Shown here: positions 22,955 through 30,300 of the stretch, in pieces | How the letters are laid out: each line of letters begins with the position of its first letter | Numbering within the stretch: position 1 is the stretch's first letter | From: Phoronis australis | Taxonomy: Eukaryota; Phoronida; Phoronidae | Assembly: GCA_002633005.1 (NCBI GenBank) | Contig: NMRA01000045.1 | Location: forward strand, 483,716-547,715 | DNA length: 64,000 nt | Direction: 5' to 3' | The notes under the pieces: model-generated | Told to the model about the DNA's origin: nothing | Database searches by the model: none | Seen by the model: only the letters and a program-made list of their open reading frames with translations | Position numbers and translations under genes: made by a program

Positions 22955-25543
22955 CTAGCACAGTACTCAAGTCCGATTTTCATCTAGTTCACTCAAAAAC
23001 TCTAAATTTATCACCACTGGTCAATGTTTCCATAATAAAAACCGAAGAAACGGTTTTATCTAAAATAAAGACCTTCTTCACTTTTCTTATTTCAGACGGG
23101 TCCATGTTGGCTATGGGTACTCAAAACGGCAGTATTTATGTCTACCACGTGATGGAAAACGGACAGTTTTACAGAAGGCACAAGGAAGGCATACAGAGGG
23201 TACGTTTCACCGGTTTTAGAGGACAATTACCCATACGCGATATTTAGGATTCAACGTTCACGTTCCCAGCTAGGGGCAATCTGATCCAAGTTTTCCCGAC
23301 AAAGTCGAAATGACGCCGGGAAAATCAATGTTTTAAAATATTTTTATAGCTCGTTTATGGGCGAGTGGTACGGAAAACCACACATCGATTATAACGGTAT
23401 AAGGAAATAGAAAGAGAGACTAAGAAGCACTTGTATTTTCCACAGGGGCACAACAACTTCGTAATGCAGCTGGACTGGTCGTACGACGGTAGAAGTTTGC
23501 AATCGGTTTCGGGCGACTATGACCTTCTCTACTGTAAGTATATTCTCTTTCGACCTGTAACATCTTCAAACTTTATTTTACAAACGATACACTAAGTATG
23601 CTTTAAAGGAAACACATCACTTCGAAGAAGGACCTCAGTGACATCAGTTGAAAAAATCTAGGATCTTCACCGATTCTAAAAAAAAACTCGTGAACGTCAT
23701 TCTATCTCAATATCAAACAACAGCAGAGATAACTCGCGTGGAGCTGTGGGCTGATGCATCCCAATCAGCAGGAAGGTGCTGGGCCATTAATAACCGTTAC
23801 TGTCTCCAGTATTGGCCCAATATCATAAGCCACAAGAGGCCCCAGTAACCTTTTGCACACAAGTGCTGTATTGCGCCGGCTAATGCAGGATTACGATAGG
23901 CCAACAGCGCTCACTGATAGCTGTTGCGCACTGGGTGAACTTTGCTAATTTCCAAAAACTTACTTCTTCTGCCAGGGCACGTGGAGAGTATGACTCAGGA
24001 GAAGCAAGCGCGTGAAATGAAGGACATCGACTGGTACACACAGACCTGTTCACTAGGATACAACTTACTCGGTATTTATTGTTCGCTTTTCCGGGTTTGA
24101 TTTTATATTTAAATTTCAAACACTACCACAGGCATATTTGTAACGGCCGTGTCCCCTTTAAAAAAGAACAAGACGAAAAAAAAATCGGCAAAACAGCTTA
24201 ACGTTTTAGAAATCCCTTCCCAAATACGCTAGTGATTGCCACAATTAAACATTAGATAAAGGTGACTGTAAAGTAGATACCTTCATGACGATGACCACCG
24301 AACGTCAGCAAACTTTCCGACACAATTCTCATACGGACAAAAACGCATCAAGACATTACCAAGACATAGTTTGTTTTGTGGGTTATCATGCACTCGCATG
24401 AAATCCTAGAGGTTGCGTGTCGGTGAAGTTACGCGCCATTTTAACACCACAGGAAAACTAAGAAAAAGTAAAGTTTTGACTAGGCGTAAATTAAAATGAA
24501 GTTTGTTTTCCTCGCGTGACAACAATATTCAGAACAATTTATTTGATAATGATATCTGCCAAAAGAACATTATTTTCATTTGTAAGTATTTAATAAAACA
24601 AAAATGAGCGCGACACCACAATGGGTGAAAAAGTGAAAATAGTTCAACTACCAACCTAGTCTTCTCAGAGTACTGAGGATGGGCCGAGGGAAGCAAACAA
24701 TACTTAAAGGACGCCCAAACGAGTCCCTCGCGATTTCAGTGACAACAATAAATAACAAGTCTGTATTGTTTGATGCTCTAGGGGCCTGGTCCCATTTAGG
24801 AGAGGAAGAGGACATTGACACGGTTGCACGGTCCAACTATCAGAATTACCTGGCTGTGGGTAACAACAAGGGGGCCATAAGACTATACAGGTACCCCTGT
24901 ACAGCACACAAGGTGAGTACAAACCGATATGAGAACATCATATGGGCGTGCGAAGTTATCACTGACCTGCACATGTACCTGTAGTCAAAATGCAAAAAGA
25001 ATATTAATATGATCATGCTACATAGAAAACGCCTTAGCCACACAGAGAGGACTTTTTAAGTCTGTTTTGATCACTTATCTAAATAAAATCAGAGAACATT
25101 ATTTGGGGAATGGCCCCTATGTATCTCCTCCATCAGCCAGAAACTAGTTGGCAATGACTTACAACGTAGGATCGCAACTCTTCACCGTAACATTAGACGA
25201 CAGTAAATGTCAATGATGGACGTTTTGAAGACAGTCACCCTGCTAATTTAATCCCAGACAGGAACACACTATGTTTAGCGAAAATTAAAACAACGCTTAT
25301 TCTTTGAGAAGGAAAATTACCCACTGTAAAAACTTAGAAGTTCACATACATTGGGTGTCATACTGTCGTTCACTGACCATACAACTATCTTATTTACAGC
25401 CCGACTACTACGAGAAGAAACATTACTCGTCTCACGTTACAAACATTCAGTTCATGTTCGACGACAGCTTCGTGATATCTTCGGGTGGAGTAGACGCAGG
25501 CATCCTACAGTGGTCACTGGTCGACCCCATGACACCAAGGTGA
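3492..25543 (+). CDS. DCX-EMAP: Doublecortin-domain EMAP-like microtubule-associated protein (DCX-EMAP), 20 exons, N-terminus incomplete
   Basis: Exons: 3492-4355, 6748-7524, 14695-14896, 15808-16158, 16622-16844, 17074-17143, 17886-17987, 18534-18629, 19403-19441, 19981-20019, 20338-20499, 21091-21249, 21629-21742, 22025-22294, 22688-22844, 23096-23199, 23446-23533, 23976-24071, 24782-24912 and 25400-25543. All introns are GT-AG and phases agree throughout, giving about 1,395 codons. Counting from the first visible exon: an acidic Ser/Thr/Gln-rich region with a basic coiled coil near residue 265; DCX 1 at about 371-445; DCX 2 at about 490-572; a basic Lys-rich then Pro/Ser/Arg-rich linker to about 730; HELP at about 745-800; then WD repeats with EML hallmarks (YTGHNEDIS, VWRWSEEK, SGDYDLLYW, SSHVTN) to the stop. 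Two DCX domains plus HELP-WD is the architecture of Drosophila DCX-EMAP, a microtubule protein needed in ciliated mechanoreceptor neurons; vertebrate EML1-6 lack DCX. The initiator exon was not found. The family call is firm; a sensory role is inference. Confidence 0.9.
4356..6747 (+). other. DCX-EMAP intron A, 2.4 kb
   Basis: AT-rich intron with no supported exon. Two AGAGGGCGC words on the minus strand occur near 4988 and 5220. No mobile element with definable ends was seen. Confidence 0.5.
6748..7524 (+). CDS. DCX-EMAP: DCX-EMAP exon B: first doublecortin domain and most of the second
   Basis: Bounded by TTTTTCAG and GCGG|GTAAGT, 259 codons, phase 0. It opens with an acidic stretch (DEFDDDFDEYDN). 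DCX 1 carries TLLEWLNEKI, VRHIFSWPEG and GGRSYIVSS, the usual loading loop and core strands. DCX 2 starts at PRVLTIISNTNRD and is cut by the intron after VRALYAAKHPYKR. Confidence 0.92.
10942..11075. repeat. GGCGGATCC-type repeat fragment
   Basis: Starts with GGGGCGGATCCAG and has G-rich runs at about 10969-10976 and 11050-11060, then a C-rich end. It resembles the termini of the element at 57808-58120 and the sequence at 130-178. Only one end is clear. Confidence 0.4.
13965..13988. repeat. Overlapping perfect palindromes
   Basis: ACTCGAAATTTCGAGT (13965-13980) and GAGTTTAAACTC (13977-13988) are each perfect palindromes and share GAGT. They lie in an intron; no associated element was recognised. 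Confidence 0.7.
14290..14360 (-). repeat. Intronic repeat copy (CCGCCGTGACAAG family)
   Basis: Contains CCGCCGTGACAAG and AACTTCATGGGGCCTGG, matching 18245-18280 and, more loosely, 15472-15515. Termini not resolved. Confidence 0.4.
14695..14896 (+). CDS. DCX-EMAP: DCX-EMAP exon C: end of second DCX domain and basic linker
   Basis: Bounded by TTTGCAG and CAA|GTGAGT, phase 0 to 1. It completes DCX 2 with VSSFSQLF and FLACGEER, then a Ser/Asn-rich linker ending in the Lys cluster KPKKKPKKNK, a plausible electrostatic microtubule contact. Confidence 0.88.
15400..15560 (-). repeat. Intronic repeat copy with tRNA-like box B
   Basis: The minus strand has GTTCGAATCC (15506-15515), close to the pol III box B consensus, followed by AAGTTGGCTA and CACGGCGTGTCATTTTATG, which recur at 18225-18265 and 205-250. 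Likely a degraded tRNA-derived SINE. Confidence 0.4.
15808..16158 (+). CDS. DCX-EMAP: DCX-EMAP exon D: Pro/Ser/Arg-rich linker
   Basis: Bounded by GTTGCAG and CGAG|GTGAGT, phase 1 to 1, 351 nt. It encodes a basic, disordered linker with repeated SP/SPR/PSP motifs before HELP. Such linkers in microtubule proteins often bind the acidic lattice and carry proline-directed phosphorylation sites; no experimental sign can be read here. Confidence 0.85.
16622..16844 (+). CDS. DCX-EMAP: DCX-EMAP exon E: HELP motif
   Basis: Bounded by CCTTGCAG and AG|GTACGT, phase 1 to 2. KLKLDWVYGYRGRD, YYVASVVVIYN and QRLYTGHNEDI are the HELP (hydrophobic EMAP-like protein) signature, which begins the EML tandem propeller. 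Confidence 0.93.
17074..17143 (+). CDS. DCX-EMAP: DCX-EMAP exon F: WD region
   Basis: 70 nt between TTTCACAG and TCG|GTAAGT. Encodes MALHPNGFYVATGQFAGD, the first blade of the EML propeller. The longer open frame 16735-17007 is a readthrough of the preceding exon. Confidence 0.9.
17886..17987 (+). CDS. DCX-EMAP: DCX-EMAP exon G: WD region
   Basis: 102 nt, phase 0, between TTCGACAG and CCAG|GTAACT. Encodes AHVRIWDSKSLQTYAILGLG, typical of EML WD blades. Confidence 0.9.
18120..18310 (-). repeat. Intronic repeat copy (CCGCCGTGACAAGCC family)
   Basis: Shares GCGCATAAAATGAC, CGCCGTGA and AGCCAACTTG with the copy at 15400-15560. The box B equivalent here is degraded (GATCTCAAACAA on the plus strand). 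Confidence 0.4.
18534..18629 (+). CDS. DCX-EMAP: DCX-EMAP exon H: WD region
   Basis: 96 nt, phase 0, between CTTCCAG and GTA|GTAAGT. Encodes DYLVAIDDDEKHTMSVWRW, the conserved EML segment ahead of the variable loop where the two microexons insert. Confidence 0.92.
19120..19215 (+). repeat. Possible tRNA-like SINE fragment
   Basis: AAGTTCGAATCTGCGCTGGG contains a box-B-like word at about 19175-19185. No convincing box A, tail or target-site duplication was found. Confidence 0.2.
19403..19441 (+). CDS. DCX-EMAP: DCX-EMAP microexon 1 (39 nt, candidate cassette)
   Basis: 13 codons (LTQDKDFAHIAAD) between a pyrimidine-rich acceptor TTTCTCCTAAAG and a strong GTAAGT donor; phase 0 on both sides, so it can be included or skipped without frame change. 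It falls in the linker after the VWRW blade. Read from splice sites only. Confidence 0.55.
19981..20019 (+). CDS. DCX-EMAP: DCX-EMAP microexon 2 (39 nt, candidate cassette)
   Basis: 13 codons (DLTVSPREHDDKS) between TATCCTATCAG and GTGAGT, phase 0 on both sides, the same length as microexon 1. It contains an SP dipeptide. Together the two would add a 26-residue polar loop to a WD blade. Confidence 0.55.
20338..20499 (+). CDS. DCX-EMAP: DCX-EMAP exon K: WD region
   Basis: 162 nt, phase 0, between CATTTTAG and CCG|GTAAGT. Encodes WCDFHPDDDSIILTYGKHHL followed by YFWKI, the EML pattern FHP...TxGKxHLxFW. Confidence 0.92.
20735..20835 (+). repeat. Dispersed repeat, partner of 1285-1345
   Basis: Plus-strand copy containing TTAATTTCAG, ACAACGGCGATAATTG and AAAACACAA, matching the minus strand of 1285-1345 over about 80 bases with scattered differences. 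Confidence 0.4.
21091..21249 (+). CDS. DCX-EMAP: DCX-EMAP exon L: WD region
   Basis: 159 nt, phase 0, between CATTACAG and AAG|GTAATA. Encodes YVTSVAFAYNGDVISGDSNG and ITVWRRG, a canonical blade (GDSNGxIxVW). Confidence 0.92.
21629..21742 (+). CDS. DCX-EMAP: DCX-EMAP exon M: WD region
   Basis: 114 nt, phase 0, between GATTTCAG and CTG|GTGAGA. Encodes SVFALCMMDDGTLLSGGG followed by VRAWD, matching the EML blade that joins the two propellers. Confidence 0.92.
22025..22294 (+). CDS. DCX-EMAP: DCX-EMAP exon N: WD region
   Basis: 270 nt, phase 0, between CATTTTCAG and GAG|GTGAGA. Encodes QLYVGTTKNAILEG, then HCEEVWAMAAYPEE and FVTAGYDRHVCKW, the best conserved blade of the second propeller. Confidence 0.93.
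22688..22844 (+). CDS. DCX-EMAP: DCX-EMAP exon O: WD region
   Basis: 157 nt, phase 0 to 1, between ACGTTGCAG and CCAG|GTACGT. Encodes CADVNTKGRLIAVGTTVG and ITVIKFSP. Confidence 0.92.
22927..22954 (+). repeat. Poly(A) run in intron
   Basis: About 27 consecutive A residues. No retroposon head was recognised upstream, so a simple homopolymer is the safest call. Confidence 0.8.
23096..23199 (+). CDS. DCX-EMAP: DCX-EMAP exon P: WD region
   Basis: 104 nt, phase 1 to 0, between TTATTTCAG and AGG|GTACGT. The split codon gives DGSMLAMGTQNGSIYVYHV. Confidence 0.92.
23446..23533 (+). CDS. DCX-EMAP: DCX-EMAP exon Q: WD region
   Basis: 88 nt, phase 0 to 1, between TTCCACAG and ACT|GTAAGT. Encodes GHNNFVMQLDWSYDG and SGDYDLLY; the Trp that follows is split across the next junction, as expected for the EML SGDYxxLYW motif. 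Confidence 0.92.
23976..24071 (+). CDS. DCX-EMAP: DCX-EMAP exon R: WD region
   Basis: 96 nt, phase 1 to 1, between TTCTGCCAG and TCG|GTATTT. Encodes REMKDIDWYTQTCSLGYNL, matching the EML DIxWxxxTCxLGF segment. Confidence 0.92.
24782..24912 (+). CDS. DCX-EMAP: DCX-EMAP exon S: WD region
   Basis: 131 nt, phase 1 to 0, between GATGCTCTAG and AAG|GTGAGT. Encodes GAWSHLGEEEDIDTVARSN and LYRYPCTAHK; the split Gly codon fits the EML GVWPEG...DINA pattern. The longer open frame from 24679 is intron readthrough. Confidence 0.9.
25400..25543 (+). CDS. DCX-EMAP: DCX-EMAP last exon: final WD blade and stop
   Basis: 144 nt from acceptor TATTTACAG. Encodes YSSHVTNIQFMFDDSFVISS, GGVDAGILQWSLV and ends DPMTPR then TGA (25541-25543). 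The last 58 coding bases and the stop are repeated directly downstream. Confidence 0.93.
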   Translation, partial: PDYYEKKHYSSHVTNIQFMFDDSFVISSGGVDAGILQWSLVDPMTPR

Positions 25544-25629
25544 CCCTAAGACCCCACTGGAGTAGACGGAGGCATCTTACAGTGGTCACTGGTCGACCCC
25601 ACGACACCAAGGTGACCCTAAGACCCCAC
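25486..25629 (+). repeat. 72-bp tandem duplication spanning the DCX-EMAP stop codon
   Basis: 25486-25557 and 25558-25629 are the same 72-bp unit with three differences. Each copy holds the last coding bases, the TGA and about 14 bases of 3' UTR. Translation stops in the first copy; the second is untranslated. Confidence 0.9.
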
Positions 25630-25678
25630 TGTGGCCTACACTGATGCCACGCGACAACAATGTCTAGTGACCAAAAGT

Positions 25679-25710
<32 letters not shown>
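25679..25710 (+). repeat. (CA)n microsatellite in the DCX-EMAP 3' UTR
   Basis: About 16 CA units directly after the duplicated stop region. It accounts for the Val-Cys open frames on the minus strand. Confidence 0.95.
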
Positions 25711-25713
<3 letters not shown>

Positions 25714-26561
25714 AGGGTGTGCCTTTCCTAGAGCAAGTATCTCGTATGGAAATCTTCAAGATATCAGCATGCCTTACAAATGAAGCGCGTGATCTCGCCA
25801 CCTTGCAAGTATCTAGCAAGGCTGGAGACACACCTGGTTGGTGTGCAAAATGGAACATACTCCAGTAACTTGGAAACAAGACAGAATATTGAAAAACAGA
25901 CAGGGCTCCAGGCTGCAGGCAGCCAAGGGCCTATACTCTTTTTCATGGATGTAGAAAAGGGCGTCACATTTTAGAAACATCAAACACATTCAAGTAGTCG
26001 AGCAATCAAGCATCATTCGATGCCTATCCACCGATATGAGCCCAGCTTGAGGTTCGGTATTTCCATTTACTGTGGCTCGCAACACTGCTCGTTTATTTGG
26101 ACAGGTGGCGACACCTTACATATAAAATAGTGACCAGAATGTGAGCAACAACTACCAGGCAAAATACTCGGCCAAATCAAGCTTAATGGTACATCACCTT
26201 ATTTGACGTTTTTCTCCAAGTTTGAGTTAATTGCTTCCTAACTAACCATTTCTTGATAAGCTTGAAAAGGCCTGCTGAACAGTAAAGTGAACCAGGCTTG
26301 TCAAAATTTTTGTAAAAGCTTGTTGGGGCAGACAACTTTTCCAACATTGAATTCCCAGCTTAGAAAACCCCGTCTCTTTGTATACAGGGCATGAATAAGA
26401 TTGCTGGTCAGTAACATAATTCAAGCTGATAATCTCAAGAGAATTCTGTCACCAAGTAAAATTACTATTTCTTAATGACTGGTGATCCAAAAAAAACAAC
26501 ACATCCCACGACCTGTGTACCCACGACAATGTAGCTCATGGGTCACATTTAAGTACCCAAA

Positions 26562-26567
26562 AATAAA
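26562..26567 (+). promoter_or_regulatory. Candidate poly(A) signal AATAAA for DCX-EMAP
   Basis: First AATAAA on the plus strand after the stop, about 1.0 kb downstream. Confidence 0.4.
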
Positions 26568-26815
26568 TTGCTTGCACCATTTGGCAAACTCAGCGTGGAA
26601 TCTTGAATAGGGTAGGACTAAAAGCTGGAATAGGGTAGAACTAAAAGCTGGAATAATATCGGCTAAGCTTGAATTGTAATGTTGTTTTTAACTTGATTAA
26701 CCTTGTCCACAAGGAATCAAGCTTGATGAATTTAACGTTGTAGCAGATTAACCAACACTGATAAGTTTAATTAGGACTCAAACAATGCATGTGATTAATT
26801 TGAAACAAAACCATA

Positions 26816-26821
26816 TTTATT
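26816..26821 (-). promoter_or_regulatory. Candidate poly(A) signal AATAAA for UTP3
   Basis: AATAAA on the minus strand about 400 bp after the UTP3 stop. It would leave roughly 200 bp between the two convergent transcripts. Confidence 0.4.
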
Positions 26822-27219
26822 AAAATCCCTGTGGTTGTAACAATACACTCGATCAAATTGCTCTAGACTTCAATATCACGAATGTAATTCCTACAGTCAT
26901 TAGTTCAAATTAGATTGAGAAAGATGATTGTTAACAAGATAAGTTGTTTTAACTATGAAGCAGGGAGGTCACAAACTGTCTCATTTCCTTCAATTACCAT
27001 AAGCATACCAAACTTGCCATATTGTCACAAGCGGGTGCTAAATATGTTGTTGAAAATATGTTGTTGAAAATATGTTGTTGAAAACACATTGTGTAAATTC
27101 TATAAATTATTGACTATGATACAAAGTGTTTGACTGACATATCGTTTACTACACCAGGCAGGAAACTGCTCACGAAGAATGTAGAGACAGGGTTCACATA
27201 AAGTTGTGTGCAACCAGAA

Positions 27220-27312
27220 CTAGCTCTTGATGCGAACGCCTCTCTTGATACCAGCACGGATGCCAGAAAATTCACCATCGTAACGATTCATCTCAGTTCT
27301 AGCTTCACGCAC
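27220..27312 (-). CDS. UTP3: UTP3 last exon
   Basis: Acceptor TCTTTTGAAG, then VREARTEMNRYDGEFSGIRA, GIKRGVRIKS and a TAG stop (27220-27222). This is the signature C-terminal end of the SAS10 family. The plus-strand frame at 27208-27537 is its shadow. Confidence 0.95.
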   Translation of the reverse strand: MREARTEMNRYDGEFSGIRAGIKRGVRIKS

Positions 27313-30300
27313 CTTCAAAAGAAATACATTGTAAGATATAATGACAGTTTTGTAACAGTGGACAACCGAGACATGGTTGTCAAAGCCATGGCAACATACA
27401 ATCTAATGAGAAGGTGTAGTATCTCCATAGTAGAAGCCTGTGTGCCAAATTTCATGAAAACCTGCCAAGGAACTTACCAAGACAGCGAGACAAACGAAAC
27501 AAATAAAATTGCCACAAGGGGTCACAGTTGTAGTTGAATCTGTCTGAAAAATCTGCATGTGGAATATGTCTGAATGAAAAATTTCACAAACATCCATCGA
27601 GGGGTTTAGAAGGTCTGGAACAGATGGACTGAGACGATGGCAATATGGAGTACATAAATATGTGGGTGAATAAAAGGTGTATACAGGTTTTCCCACCACT
27701 AGAGAAGCCAGTGTGGCCTAGTGTGATAGGTGCCCGCCTTCTTTACTCGAGGTCATGGGTTCGAGTCACACTGGGTCACATTGCTAGACCTTTGAGTCAG
27801 GTTTCTAGCTCCTCATTAATAAAGCACAAAAAGTGGCTCCAGGTGATCAGTGCAACCGGCCCACGTGCGCCGCCTAGGCATGTCTGGTACAATGCAATTA
27901 TTTTTTTTATTATGTTTTCCCACCACTAAAGTCAGCATCAGGAAATATGACACTATGCCTAATATTAAGAAATGAGCAATTACGACCGTATGCAAAAAAT
28001 TTGAATGCGTTTTTGCCGCAATGACACAATTTTGATATCAGACAAGGGTAAAATTATCCACGTACCCGCGTCCATTGGTTGAAAACAACAGTTGAAACAT
28101 TTCTCCAATTTTGACAGCAAAAAATATGCTTTTATCCCGACTACAAATCATTGTCTTCTGCTCCTGCTAGTCGATGGTCGCACATTTTCTGCTCACATGG
28201 GGACCCCAGGCAGACGATTAAATCAACCAAATTAAAAATCTGGTTAGCTATTGAAGAGACACACTACCTCACAGAGGACACCAGTGGGACAGGCCCAGCC
28301 GAGAACAATATCACATGGGTATTGAAATGAGCAATAATCCAAAATATGCCTCACCTGTCCCTTGCGGCGAATCTTGGCTTTCCTAAACTTCATTCTATGT
28401 TTCACACGTGGATTCCTGTATTCTTTTTTCCTGTGCGGCGTCAAACCTTTGTTTTTCTCGATCTAGAAAGCAACAACTCAACAGTCACAACAAAACTGAT
28501 GAAACTATGACAACTACAAATAATAGCAAAAATCAGTAACACTGGCATTCGTGTAGTGAGGACTTTGGCCAATCAATCCTGACTCAAGAATAGATCTAAA
28601 TCTGAAATTAAATGTCACTCTGAACTTGAACTCTGAAAAGCAGTGCTGACACTGAAGAGGACACCTTCATTTTATATGTTAAAAAAACTAAAACTCTGAC
28701 TTATATTTTCTGTTGTATTTTATTTATACAAACTTAAGATCAGTATTTTAGATTTAGTGCTTGCCAAAGAGAACATTATGACATGTATAAAGAAAAACAT
28801 CACATTTGAATAAAGCTGAAAATTTGAACTCCAAAATCTCAAGGGCAAATTTGGTTTAATTTGGCCCATGGTAAGAGTTTGATTATTACTCTTAGACGAT
28901 AGCATTACACCACAACTGTTACCTGGTACGTGATTCCACGTTTCCCATCTCCATCACCGTCACCCTCGTCCTCTAAGTCATCTTTCCCTTCCTCCACATT
29001 AACTGACTCATCGCCGCTGTAATACGGTATCAATTCAAAAATTACTTAAACCACCACAAGCAAAGTCACTTTCCATGAGTTCTCTGTGAATTTTCCAGGA
29101 TAATACACTTTCCATGCATAATTTCCCACAAAAAAGTAAACATTCCATTACTGTCTAATAATTGTTTCTAAGCGTAAATGAATACATGAACTCGTGACAA
29201 CTCACAAAACGATTTTTTACTTTATGAAGTGACCTATTTCAACTCTTCCCCCAGAGTTTTCCATGCACGGAAACTATTTTTTTTTGGTTAATTTCCATAC
29301 TTTTATGATGTAAGGGAACCACCTGCTGAAACACTTTTCAATAAATGCTTTCCACTTAGCAAATGTTAGAAATATTGATCATTAGGCGTTGCCAATATTA
29401 TTTGCATCGACAGGAAAGTCAAGCAATTCAAAGCCATTATAGACCACGCTCTGTAGTTAAAACGTCTTTCTTCACAGGTATACACTTTAGAGACCCTGAG
29501 TTTCCATGATAACCAGACTGTAAATGTGGTGACCATCAATCTTATCCTCATATTTTCTTCAAATGTCCCCTCATCGAATCCCTGAGAGACTCACTCTTTC
29601 GTGCACTCAATGATAACCAATCAATTGTTAACGCTCTCAATTCTTGTAATAATATCCCTACTAGAGTTACATTATTACTGAATGGTATTCCTAACCTTGA
29701 CTTTGTTCTAAACGAATTCCTCCTAAGCAACGTTAGCAAATTTTTATGTACCGTTTATCAATATTGTTGCATCTGATTTCCCTACATGAATCTGTACATA
29801 TTTTTGTTTTTACATATCTGTAATAGCATGTCTAAGTATTGGAATACTTATTTTAGATACTACTTAACTGTATATACCTCTATGTATATAAGTTTCATTT
29901 ATGAATTGTTTACAACCCAGATATAATGCTTCGCGGTTTCTGGGTTTGTTATTATTTCTTTGTATGTTCTGTGTATCCTTCAATAAATATATATCACAGT
30001 GAAAAAAAAACCAGACTGAAAGGATGGAATTCACGGAATCTGACTGCTTTCAAGGCATTAGAGATTTTGAATGGAATTCAACATATTTCAACAGTAGATA
30101 TCTAATTGTAACATTTTTGGTTATTCATTACCAAAATTTAAGAATATAAGTCGTCAAATGTGACAATTCTGGCCACAAATCAATCCTGAATTGTTTGCAG
30201 TAGATATGCTCAAGTTATCAGTAAAACGGCAAAATTCAGCAGAAAAACTATAAAGGCAATTCCCGCAACATTTTTATGTTATTTACCATTTGGAAACTGC

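Larger units (their letters stand above)
25544..27219. other. Tail-to-tail interval between DCX-EMAP and UTP3
   Basis: No coding sequence recognised. Holds the 72-bp duplicate, a CA microsatellite, a two-unit 23-bp repeat (GAATAGGGTAG...AAAAGCTG) near 26605-26652 and a three-unit ATATGTTGTTGAAA repeat at 27042-27085. Candidate polyadenylation signals for both genes lie inside. Confidence 0.6.

Noticed and set aside
25452-25706. Minus-strand frame with duplicated VTLVSWGRPVTTV segments
   Set aside because: Shadow of the 72-bp duplication and the CA microsatellite.
27714-27768. A functional tRNA gene
   Set aside because: Boxes A and B are present but no acceptor-stem pairing or cloverleaf is evident, and target-site duplications show it is a SINE.
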